64,000 bases of DNA from Plasmodium coatneyi (taxonomy: Eukaryota > Apicomplexa > Aconoidasida > Haemosporida > Plasmodiidae). The stretch spans positions 4,650,001 to 4,714,000 of the forward strand of contig NC_033567.1 in the NCBI RefSeq assembly GCF_001680005.1, in the 5' to 3' direction. The notes beneath the pieces were generated by a model. The model saw nothing but the letters and a program-made list of their open reading frames with translations. It ran no database searches and had not been told where the DNA came from. A program made the position numbers and the translations under genes. Shown here one piece after another: positions 32,831 to 43,278 of this stretch (its first letter is position 1; each line of letters opens with the position of its first letter).

Positions 32831-35044
32831 TTATAGCGTTAATTCGACGTTAAAATTGCTGCTCAAATCGTCGTCTACGTCAACATTACGGTCATACAGG
32901 TTCTTCAGGTATAAGCCATACTGCTTTGCAAAATAGGTGATAATTATATTTGCCCCGGATCTTATATAGCTTTTAAAGAGCTCCGTCAAAATTTCATTTT
33001 CGTAATTTATGTGTGCATTTAAATGTTTGACGTAATTCTTGATCATCATATATTCGCCAGAGACGTTGTAAACGGCCAGTGGGACGGTGACGTGTTTGGC
33101 CATTCTGCTTCTTATACGACTGACCACGTCTAGGTAAAATAACGACGGCTTGACCATGAGGATATCGGCCCCTTCGGCGATGTCTGCAGGGGAAAAAAGA
33201 AGGAATTCCATTTATTAGCAAAAATGTTGGGACTTCACATATATATGCACATACACAAGGTGTACTTTTTCAAACGCCCATTGTGCGCCTTTATTACGTT
33301 TCTCCACATGGTTGAGGTCATAGTAGGCGTTAAAGTCGTGCTGATATGACTGCTTATTTTTGACGACGTTTTTGTGAATGTTGGAATTGAGGATGGATCT
33401 AAATGGCTTATACAGGCATGAGGAATACTTGCACGTGTAGGATAATATGAGGACATTTCTGAAGTTGTGAAAGTCTAGGTTTTTCCTAATTTGTTCAATT
33501 CTGTTGTCCATGGAATCGCTGGGGCACACTACGTCGGCGCCACACTTGGCTAGACATAGGGACTGCGTAGGGGGGCAAATGTGGAAGGAGTAACTATAGT
33601 GATGCTTTTCCTTCGTTTGCAAGGTTGGCATTGATGCTCCCACTACGCAATGGAGTACAAGCACAAATGAAGGAAGAGGAATAATAAAAATAAAATGAAG
33701 GGAAGTTCCCCCCAAGTGCATGCATTACCTGCTTGACCAGCGTGTGCACCGTAACGTCGTTAAGTATTTCCCCCTTCTGTTCGTCATATATTCCATCGTG
33801 CCCGTATATGTTGTATGGATCCAGAGCCACGTCCACGTAAATAACTACTTCATTTTTAAATTTCTCTTTTATTTTGTTTATCGCATTGCAAAAGTAGCTA
33901 TTTTCATTATAACATTCGGAGCAGTAGGTCGTTTTATTTTCCTCCTTCACAACTGGGAAAAACATAAAGTGGTGAATATTCAATTGTAAGCATTCTTCGA
34001 TTTCCTTCACTATTCCGTCTAAGTTGTAGGTGTAAATTCCATCCAGCTGGGTTTCCTTCTTTGGAGTATCCTGAGGAGTAAATGAAATACAGGGGCATTT
34101 TTCACAGGAGAACAGTACAGAAGTGGCGCTGTCACAAAGTAGTACACTCTTCGTGGGAATGCATTTTTTTACCTCCTCATGAATGAACAGCGGATAAATA
34201 AAGTTGGACATCCGTATGCTATTGTTACTGTATAAGGAGCGCAAGTGCTTATTCCTCTTTATCCTCCTTTCCCTCCTATTCGTTTGGATGTATACATTGT
34301 CGTTTATGTCTTTTGCAAAATTTTTCAGGTTGGATTGTCTTGCCACATTTTCGTTGTACAAATCTTCAGTCGATTTCTGGTCTTTACATGAATCGCTCAA
34401 ATTCTGATTATGATTTTCAGAGTTCGAAATAAATAATGCGTTTTTAATGCACACAAAATGGATGTATGCTTTATCAGTGGGTCAGTGAAAAAGTGCGTCG
34501 TTCTTTTTTAGGGCGTCTTCATCGGAGAAGCGGTTGCGGCGGAGCGGTGTACCACATCAGCGGTGTGCCACGTCAGTGGTGGATACCACAAATGTATGCA
34601 CTTATACACATTGTAACAACGCACGTTTGCACCTGGCAACATGCGAACAAACATAGTCACATTTCACTAAACAAGCATGGAATGTATCATTTGGGGCGGT
34701 GGGCGACTTTTTTTATATTTTTTTTAGTACGTTATTGTTCTGTGGGCTATTCCATCTTCTGAAGGGAGCCTTGTACCTCTGAAAGGGGGAAGAAGCGTAG
34801 CGCATCCATATAACGCATTCTAATTGTGTAAGTAACGTGTGTGCAAAGGCATACGCTTATCTACACGTTCATGCACGTATGTGCAGGTCCAAATAGGAAC
34901 AATTGTTACCTTCGTCGACTGCGGAGTGTACAAGATGTAGGCGCTTTTACAGATGTTGCTATTAAGACAACACACCAAATTGAGCACAGAAAAGTAAAGC
35001 AGAATTATTCCATTTATTTTTATCATTTTTGGTGTATTTTCCAC
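32831..35044 (-). CDS. ALAD: porphobilinogen synthase / delta-aminolevulinic acid dehydratase, apicoplast
   Basis: This enzyme condenses two 5-aminolevulinate molecules to porphobilinogen, the second committed haem step. Exons: 35044-34910 (signal peptide, MIKINGIILLYFSVLNLVCCL), 34778-34731 (RYKAPFRRW), a third exon ending at 33729, then 33562-33298 and 33183-32831. The signal-anchor-like leader plus basic N-terminal region fits bipartite apicoplast targeting. Both catalytic lysines are present (SYTCKYSS; ILMVKPS with Lys codon at 33149-33151). The metal segment reads DVALDPYNIYGHDG, the Asp-rich plant/algal form, not the Cys-rich zinc form of animals. SGEYMMIKNY and ITYFAKQYG close the barrel. 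The start of exon 3 is uncertain: the obvious acceptor at 34468 is in the wrong phase with exon 2, while one at about 34403 is compatible. Two in-frame Met codons (35044, 35026) could start it. Confidence 0.92.
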
Positions 35045-38000
35045 GTGTACTGGCTAAAAGGGCAAAATGAACAAGTTAAAGTGGGGAATTTACATAGGAT
35101 TTTTTATTTTGTCATGTATACGTCAAAGCGGGAGAAGATCACTGATGTTGGGGAGAAGGAGAGTGTTGGTTTGGGAAATGCTCCTACGTATGCTTAACAT
35201 GCTTTTTTTTTTATTATGTTTTCCCTCTATTTGTGGGTGTGCAGAATGGCATATTTTGTGAACACTATTTGGTTAAATAATACAATAGTGTGTTTTTTTC
35301 TTTTTTTTTCGTTTTCACTGGTTCGAGGAGTACTGCGCGCCTACGGGTTCACATGAGAGGGCATATGCCAACGCAGCTACTTTTCGGCTACATTGGCGCG
35401 TTGAAAAGTGATTCTTCAAATACACGCTCATTTTTGTTAACTTATGAAATGTGGAAATATGCCTCATGGATTGTTAGGGAAAATGCGTTCTACCATTTCG
35501 GCTTTTACTTGCGTGTATATGTTCCTATGTACCAATTAATAGTTCCTCCTCTGCGCGGCAGAAAAATACCACTTGGGGAGAGAACAAACTTGTTCGAACA
35601 TTCAATTATTTTAAATGTTTACCGAGTACAGAATCGTACTGTAGAAACGGTTAGAAAATAATTATGATACAAGTTCATGTTCCCGTCGGTAATAATGCAG
35701 TGAGATGCACGTTATCGCGGGGCCAATGGTGCATGAAGCAGGAAAAGAACTGCCAACACGTGTAAATCGCGCACATTTCTTTTTGCCCCCAATTATTCGA
35801 ACGGTTTAAAGGGGGCGCAATGAGAACGCCTGGAATGGTGGTAAAAATTTAAAAAAAAAAAAAAAAAAGTTCCAAGATAGCAATACAAACGCAGCAAAAC
35901 CTGACAATCACGGTACAATTGGGGAAAACTCACGTGATGTAAAAAAGAACAAGGTGTAATTTGTCGCCCCGGAGGAGATATATTCTGTCCTCCCCATCGC
36001 CGAATTATTATAACCCGTGAAATGGTTACTTGATAATTTTAAACCTCCTGGGCTGAGTGAAAGGCGATTTCTGTTTTTTTCTTTTGGAGCTTTCTTAACG
36101 AACGAAACGAAAAAATTGATCAGAAGGTGTAATATTTTGTTCAGCAAAATAGGACACACCCTTATGGCATACGCTCTCTCCTATTGGAAGATAAGAACAC
36201 AAGCGTTTGGAACACTTCGAAATGGAGCCAGTAATTTTTCTTATATTGGCGGAATTTTCCATAAGGAAAGCTACATAAGCATCCTCCATCATGTGTGTGC
36301 GCTCGAAGTGTGAGAATTGCGAGACTGCCATTTTTTCAGCAATGTAATATCATAAGGAAAAAAAAAAAACGACAATTTTAAAAACTAAGAATTGGCCTTT
36401 TTGATGTTAATCCAAAGCGTTGCGAGGGAAAACTGCTTAACCATTTTGACGAAGAAAAAGTTTGTGCAAACGGTAAGAGCAACTAGCCATTTGGACCTTT
36501 AAAAAAAAAAAAAAAAAAGGTAAAACTCGGGATATTTAAAAAAAAAATCTGAACCGTGCATAACTTTTTAAAATTTCGCCTTCTTTTTACGATTTTTTTT
36601 TTTATTTATTTTTTTACCCTCCTTGTGTATGGCGCTTTACATTTTTCTTCCTTCACTTTTGCGCCAGTTGTCATCCCTTTTTAAAATATCTCATAAAAAC
36701 AAAATGCGTTATTCGTTTTATCCAACGTGAGGGATGTCTCAAAGAATAACTTTAAGAAATAAGAAAAATAAAATAAAATGGCGATGTGTCCTTTGCCGGA
36801 AACGTGAGACGATACATGGGAAATTTCGCTCATGTATATTACCCTCCCCTATTATGAATACATTACATATTTGCCTTCTGTGGCAATTTGGCAAAAAAAT
36901 GGACAATTTTTGAATTTGGCATTTTTTTCTTTTTTTTTGTGCTACGTTTGTACATTATTATGTGAAAATTTTGTGTTTTAAATTTGACTAAGCGTATAGG
37001 GTGCACATGCCAAGGCGCACATTTGCATACGCGCAAAAGTGCATTCGGGCAAACGCGCTCCTCCCTCGTGCACACGTTCTCGAGGAGCTACTTAACAACG
37101 CATACATGCTCGCTTATTTGCATGAAGTCATCTTTTGAAGTAAATTTATTATAAAGCAAGTATGCATCATTATACACCTTTTTTCTTTTTAATCAGCTGA
37201 CTTGAAGCAATTTTTTTTTTAAACGAGAAATTGTCAATTGGTCGCACAATTTTTCTGGTGGCGAATATTTGAGCGCGTTGCACAACTGCGTGGGTGTCTA
37301 AGAAGTCGGTTTATGGCATTTCACTATATATGTATTTATTTATATATATATTTATTTATTACTTATTCGTTCATTTCTTTATTTTTTAATCTGTCACCAT
37401 TGGCATACAACTTGGCGCCCAAGCGGAACCTTCGCACGCTCACCCTTTGGCACGCACTTCCAAAGTGCACATTGCAAAGAGTGGCAAGATTATAACAAAA
37501 AGTGCTTTGTGGCAGTTTGTTCTAGGAAATTTCCGCGCTCGTTTGGAAGCGCCCACTTGGGAGCATATTCAATCTGAGATTTCTTTTTTGCCCATTTTGA
37601 CACAATTGACATGTTATGTGTCACCCCATTTTGCAAAGAAAATTTTTAAGGAGTCCCCTCCACCCAGCATTTTTTTTAAACTTGTCAATACACACACATG
37701 CACAATATTCACACGTGCGCAGTACACCTTGCGTCATTTGACTGCTTTTCGTTTTACATTAAATGGTTCATTTTATGCATACATTTGGAATATGCTTAAT
37801 TTTTTTTTTTTCTCCACTGTTTACGTTTTATTTATTTATTATTTTTTTTTAACTTTTTAAATTGACGAGATATTGGTTTTGGTTATTGGTTGTGTTCTTT
37901 TAATGTGTTGAGCGAGTGTAAAGGGGGAAACACATGCACACATATGAATGTATGCACGTATGTACAATATTAAGCGTGCATATGTATGTGTAAACGCCTG

Positions 38001-38053
38001 CAACCAGGAAAACAGTTTTCCAAATTGAACACTTTTATATCCCCCCGAACGAG
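35045..38053. other. 3.0 kb divergent intergenic region
   Basis: Promoter region between ALAD (minus) and RAD21 (plus). It contains several A runs (for example near 35.85, 36.36 and 36.50 kb), TTTA/TA-rich sequence near 37.33 kb and scattered short frames. Nothing coding or structural is supported. Confidence 0.6.
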
Positions 38054-41000
38054 ATGGATGTGCTGCGAAGAGGCGACACGCTAAACCCGAGGGTTAAAAG
38101 GAGCAGGAGCATAATCCAAAGAGACGAAAGAAACCAAGAGCAGAGCAGCGGGGGCAATCATAACCAACTGGTGATTTATGGGAATTCCTTCAAAAACAAT
38201 TCGCTAGGGTACGCATGGAGTGCATACTTTGATAAGAACAAAATAAAGAAGAATATTATGGTATGCTGTGATTTAAGTAAGATTTGCGATGACATTTTAA
38301 AAGGAGTGGAGAACAACAGCTTGACTATTAAAACGTTTTCCTTCTTACTCATTGGGGTGTGTAACATATACAAAAAGAAGGTGTATTTTATCGGTCAAGA
38401 TTACGATTTTTTAAAAAGGAAGATCTTATCTCTGTACAAAAATAAGGACAATGAATTGAACGACTTGATGGTAACTGGTAAGGAATCTAAGAGAAGAAAA
38501 TTAGGAAAAGACAACGAAGATGATAATAACAAAAATGGAAGTAAAAAGAGACTAAATAGAAATTCACTCAATATAAAGAGGGGTTCGATTGGCTTGAACG
38601 AATTAATCCCATCCGTAATGGATAATTTTACGGGAAGAAAATCTCGCTTTTCTCTGAACGCTGATGAGATAAGTATTGCCGGGACACAGAACAACAGTTA
38701 CAATGACATGTTTAACGAGAACGAAATGAATAATGAGATGCTCCTGGAGATTTCCGGTCTGAACTACCTAAACTTTGACCCTGAGAATGAAGACACGCAG
38801 AATGACAATGGTAATGGTAATAACTATATTAATGTTAATTACATGGGTGGAAATAATGGAAGCATCAGCAACCGTAGTAGTGTTCACAGCAGTATGGGTC
38901 ATTATCATGACATGGAGAAGGCATTAGAAGGATCGTACATTTCTAGGAATAGCATCCCGATGAACAACTTTGATGGGCTGCATCTGAATAGGGCACTATC
39001 CGAGTCGTTCCACAACCCCATGGATAATTTGAATCTGGAAAATTCTATATTGAATAATATGATTCCGAAGAACATGTTTTCTAATTTGGAAAATTCCATG
39101 AATGGGGGGGCAAGTGTGATGGGTGAATTTAACGACTTGGAGTTGAACTCCATGCACAGGAGTGAGGGAGTGAACGATGGGGTGGATAGAGGCGACAATT
39201 CTGGTGTGAACGTGGATGGCAGTACAGAGAAGGGGATTTTTCACAACGAATTCGCCAATGTGGGGGGTGCTGAAGTATTTCACCAACCATTTGGAAACTT
39301 GAATCTACAGGGAAATGAAAACGGAAAGGGGGGTCACGCAAATGATGGCAAACCATTGATCAGCAACATTAATGGGATGACTAGCACATTTAGGGACTTT
39401 GCAAACATGCCGTACAACGTGTCTCCAGGAAGCAATAATTTCATGGGAAGGTACCATACCATGAATGCATCTATGCATAACAGAAACGATTTGTACAATT
39501 TGAATCCGTTTATGAGCATGAATTCAATGAACAACAACAATATGGACGGTAGAGGTAGTTATGCTCCTTACGCGCAAAGGATGCCAAATCATAACACATT
39601 TGGAGACTTAGATGGAATGAGTAACGTCATGATGGGTAGCATGTTCACACCGCAGAAGAAGACAAATCTGTCGAAGAAGAATGCCTACTTGGGAGCCCTA
39701 AATTTTGAGTCGTATCATAATTTTGATTATTTCCATCAGAAGGATGACGATGCTTTTATTAAGAAGCTGAACACGTTGCTCGGGTTGGATGAGGATGAAA
39801 ATGAGGGGAAAGGTAACGCAGATGGGGAAGAAGAGGATGATGTACTTTTATCTCGAGGGGATAATGCAAACAGGGGACCTGTAACTAGGGGACAGACGGG
39901 GAGTTCAAAAACAGGAGAGAATGACAAATCTGCAAATAACCAAATAGTTCCGATGAATGAGGGGGAGAAGGACAAGGAGGGAAGTTCCCCCCTAAATGGA
40001 TCCACCACCAATCAGCTACTAGGAAAGAAAAGAAAACTGGAAAAACACATTATTGATAAGAATTATATGATAAGGGATGCAGTGATGAAGGGGATGTTGA
40101 AAAACGAAAGTGTAGACTACAAGCATTTCCTAATCGACACAATAAATAACGAAATAAATGAGAAGATGCAGAAGGAGTATCCATCCTTTCAGCATTTCTT
40201 CCTGCACAGTAGCACCGACAAGGTAAGAACGCAGCACAAATTGGAAATAAATTTTGGGTACGAATCTCAGGATTGTGAGAAGAAGAAAAAAACTTTGGAA
40301 AATTATTTAACCTGCTCAGTCAGTAACAAGTCCTTTTTATATGAAAATAAAAACGTCTTTGATCATTTTAATATGAAAAAATGTCTGGACAACATCGACG
40401 ATGGTATGGCATCGAATGAGAATGAGACGCTGTCGCATTATTTCTTATCATTTGACGGGGAACACGAAGAAGAGAGCACGAGAAGTGACATCAATTTGTT
40501 GCATTTCGAGGAGGTGCGAGAGCAAGTTGGTGGAATGCAATTTGACCTACCGAATGAGAACCACCAGAATGAGTACAAAAATAGGTTCAGCATAGATCCG
40601 TCTCTATCACAGAATGAGCAGATAGACCTAAATTTGAATGACCTTAATATTAGCGATTTGAATGTGAGGGATGACCTCTCTTTTAAGGACGACATGGGTT
40701 CTAGATTGAACCTGGAAAGTCAAATGTCCTCCAAAAGTTTGGTTTCCTATGGGGAGAACGATACCGTGGAGAAAGGTGACGAATTGGAAATTAATGGGAA
40801 TTTCCTAAATGACCGACTGAATTCTGAATTCGCCTCCTCGTCTGCTTCCCCCCGTTTGGATTTATCCATCAACTCGAATTACGATTTCTCCAATGTCTTC
40901 ACGAAAGACAATGAAAGTTCACTGCTGGATGATACTTGTGCACAGGTGGACATAAATCTGAACCAGGACTTTGAATTAATTGCCAAGGAGTTGCTCGAGG

Positions 41001-41230
41001 TGTACAAAAATTTATCTACAAAAATTAACTACATCTTTTTCGACCTCATTACGAAGAATAGACAATCCAAGGATGAAGTGGCTGTTTTGTTTTACATCAC
41101 TTTGCACTTGGCAAATTTGGGTTACATAAACATAGTGCAGAAGCCGATTCTTGCGGATCAGCTGGGTTCCTATGGGGATAATTTCTCCAGACCGATCCTC
41201 ATTCAGTATATTGGTCAGAGGGACGACTGA
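38054..41230 (+). CDS. RAD21: RAD21/SCC1-type cohesin kleisin
   Basis: Single exon, 1058 residues. The kleisin bridges the SMC1 and SMC3 heads of cohesin in the nucleus. The N-terminal Rad21/Rec8 domain spans about residues 45-125: LGYAWSAYFDKNKIKKN corresponds to the LGKIWLAAHW region and FSFLLIGVCNIYKKKVYFI to the LLLGVVRIYxRK region. The C-terminal winged helix is recognisable at about 985-1055 (KDEVAVLFYITLHLANLGYINIV). The ~850 residues between are Asn/Ser/Asp-rich low complexity, with a basic patch GKKRKLEKH near residue 657 that could be a nuclear signal. Cohesin kleisins are cut by separase in this middle part; I cannot assign sites. It could be a REC8-type meiotic paralogue, but position and form fit the mitotic RAD21. 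The coding sequence is followed by about 2 kb without a gene. Confidence 0.85.
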   Translation: MDVLRRGDTLNPRVKRSRSIIQRDERNQEQSSGGNHNQLVIYGNSFKNNSLGYAWSAYFDKNKIKKNIMVCCDLSKICDDILKGVENNSLTIKTFSFLLIGVCNIYKKKVYFIGQDYDFLKRKILSLYKNKDNELNDLMVTGKESKRRKLGKDNEDDNNKNGSKKRLNRNSLNIKRGSIGLNELIPSVMDNFTGRKSRFSLNADEISIAGTQNNSYNDMFNENEMNNEMLLEISGLNYLNFDPENEDTQNDNGNGNNYINVNYMGGNNGSISNRSSVHSSMGHYHDMEKALEGSYISRNSIPMNNFDGLHLNRALSESFHNPMDNLNLENSILNNMIPKNMFSNLENSMNGGASVMGEFNDLELNSMHRSEGVNDGVDRGDNSGVNVDGSTEKGIFHNEFANVGGAEVFHQPFGNLNLQGNENGKGGHANDGKPLISNINGMTSTFRDFANMPYNVSPGSNNFMGRYHTMNASMHNRNDLYNLNPFMSMNSMNNNNMDGRGSYAPYAQRMPNHNTFGDLDGMSNVMMGSMFTPQKKTNLSKKNAYLGALNFESYHNFDYFHQKDDDAFIKKLNTLLGLDEDENEGKGNADGEEEDDVLLSRGDNANRGPVTRGQTGSSKTGENDKSANNQIVPMNEGEKDKEGSSPLNGSTTNQLLGKKRKLEKHIIDKNYMIRDAVMKGMLKNESVDYKHFLIDTINNEINEKMQKEYPSFQHFFLHSSTDKVRTQHKLEINFGYESQDCEKKKKTLENYLTCSVSNKSFLYENKNVFDHFNMKKCLDNIDDGMASNENETLSHYFLSFDGEHEEESTRSDINLLHFEEVREQVGGMQFDLPNENHQNEYKNRFSIDPSLSQNEQIDLNLNDLNISDLNVRDDLSFKDDMGSRLNLESQMSSKSLVSYGENDTVEKGDELEINGNFLNDRLNSEFASSSASPRLDLSINSNYDFSNVFTKDNESSLLDDTCAQVDINLNQDFELIAKELLEVYKNLSTKINYIFFDLITKNRQSKDEVAVLFYITLHLANLGYINIVQKPILADQLGSYGDNFSRPILIQYIGQRDD

Positions 41231-43278
41231 GGTTGTACCGACTACGTTTTGCGCTGCTAAGGAAGGGGTTTACCTTTTTTGGGCGAATTGGTGGGTTCTT
41301 CCGGTGTGAAGTGTTCTTTTTTTTTCCACTGGAGGAGGGAGCTCCACCTTCCTGTTTGGCCTTGCCCAGGTGCGCGCAAACGAACACATAGTAACGCGCG
41401 TAGACCAATTTTCGCCTTCCTGTGTGCACCCCCTTTGCATTTTTTTGGCTATAACACATTTTTACGTCATGCACACGGCTTGGCTACTTTCACAATTGTA
41501 AATTAACTTTTGAATAATCTTAAGGTGAGGAAAATTCTGAAAGTGCAGACGCGGCTATGTTGTCGGTGTGGCAGCTAGAATATCCCCCCATTCGGGTATG
41601 GGATTCCAGCTAAGATATGATCTAGAAATAGGTGTGGGTGATAGGATGCGTGAAGCTGCTGAATCAATTCGTTCGATGATCCCCACGGGGTAAAAATTGT
41701 ACGTACGGGAGATTCATCTTACAATGTGTATGTGTTTGTTTTTTTGTGTTATCCGTTTGACCTGTGAAGCGGAGCGTCGGAGAGTGTACTTCTGTGTGGT
41801 TGCATTCGCTTGGGAAATATTACAACCAAAAGGGGAATAAATATGCTAATTTATTCTTTTTCCCCCAAAATAAATACTTGCTAAGTTAGCTAACACTATG
41901 AAGAATGAAGCATTCTGTTAGTTCATAAATGGTTATCCTTTTTTTTTCTTTTAGCGCAAAAATAACGTACTACGTTGCACCCTTTGAGTAGTGTGACAAA
42001 AAGTATACTCTGCCATGGTTGATATATGTGCCCATCCTTCCGGGGAGAATGTCTACTTTTTGAGAGACGTTTCGTTTGCCAATATTGGTGAAGGGGTTAG
42101 GCACATGGGCCGGCCTCGCTCCTTAAGGTTCCTAATTTTTTTTTAATTAGGCTGCGAGGATTGTTTTCCCCTATTTGCATTTTCCCCTTTTTTTGCAGTG
42201 TAACACATGTCCCTTTTTAATTTTCCCCGTTTTCACATTTTCAATTTAATTTTTTTTTTTTTTTTCCTTTTTTTTTTTTTGCGTATGCCAGGCTTTTTAA
42301 ATAAAAAAAATTATAAAAATTGCGCAATGATTATTTTTTATTTTATTTTATTTTATTTTTTTTTGCGCATTTTTCGTATGCCTTATTTGCATTTTTTTTC
42401 GTTTTTAAAAAAATGCATTTATAATTAATCTGAGGAACAAGTCCAGAGATTTTCAAGCATCAGACTGGATGGACGAAATGCGCACGTGTTGGTAAATCTG
42501 CGCGCAATACGTACGTGTTATGAGGGAAGAAATTCGCTCTACATGCGTATGTGCATGAGGTAAAATATTCGTGATATACATCCATAACGTGCACGATTTT
42601 ATGTGTGTACGGCTGGAACAAAGCTACTTGACTCGACTCCTTTTTTAAAAAAGGAGAGGAAGCAGAGTTTAGCCGCTTCCGTTTGGCTGTCCCTATTTGT
42701 AAATCCCCCTTTTTTATCTTATCAAAATTTGTGAGACCGTTTTTGTCCCTTTCTTATTTTTGGCGTAATTGAACGAGAAAGTGGACCATAAACGGTTCAG
42801 CAAGGGGATAAGGAAAATACGCCCCATTTGTTTAGTATTTGCTTTTCCGGATTAGCCCCTCGTTGATATGAGCCTCTGTTGGTTGTAATCTTTGACGAAG
42901 TGGCAAAGGTGCTAGCAAGTTAAGCAGCCTCGCAAGGAGCTTCTCCAGGTACATTAAACACACGCGAAGAGATAGTTACCCCGTGCGAGGAAGGTCAAAA
43001 TAAAATAAAATAACAATTTTAAGCGACCAGACACAGTTTTACATTTCATTTTGAAGGAAAAATTCCTCTACACGGAAGAGAGCCAAAGGTTGCGTGTGTC
43101 TTATGCGTAAGGACAGGTTAAGGTGTGACGAGTAGGCCGTCCTTTTAACGACGTACCTACGTTCGTCACGTCATGGTAAAGCATTAATCCGTACAGATCT
43201 GCCAAGTGTTATTACTATTTTGCCACCCCAATGAAATGAGAAGAATGAATTTGTGTTGTTCCCTACAAAGCGCGAACA
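41231..43278. other. intergenic between RAD21 and the large coiled-coil gene
   Basis: Same-strand spacer with T-rich runs at 42.25-42.29 kb, an ATTTT pentamer array at about 42.34-42.36 kb and a 20-base perfect palindrome near 42.65 kb. No frame here looks coding. Confidence 0.6.
42637..42656. repeat. 20-bp perfect palindrome
   Basis: CTCC followed by six T, six A and GGAG: a perfect inverted repeat with no spacer, about 620 bases upstream of the large gene's start codon. Confidence 0.9.

Noticed and set aside
34204..34407. Opposite-strand frame inside ALAD exon 3
   Set aside because: Shadow of the ALAD coding sequence.
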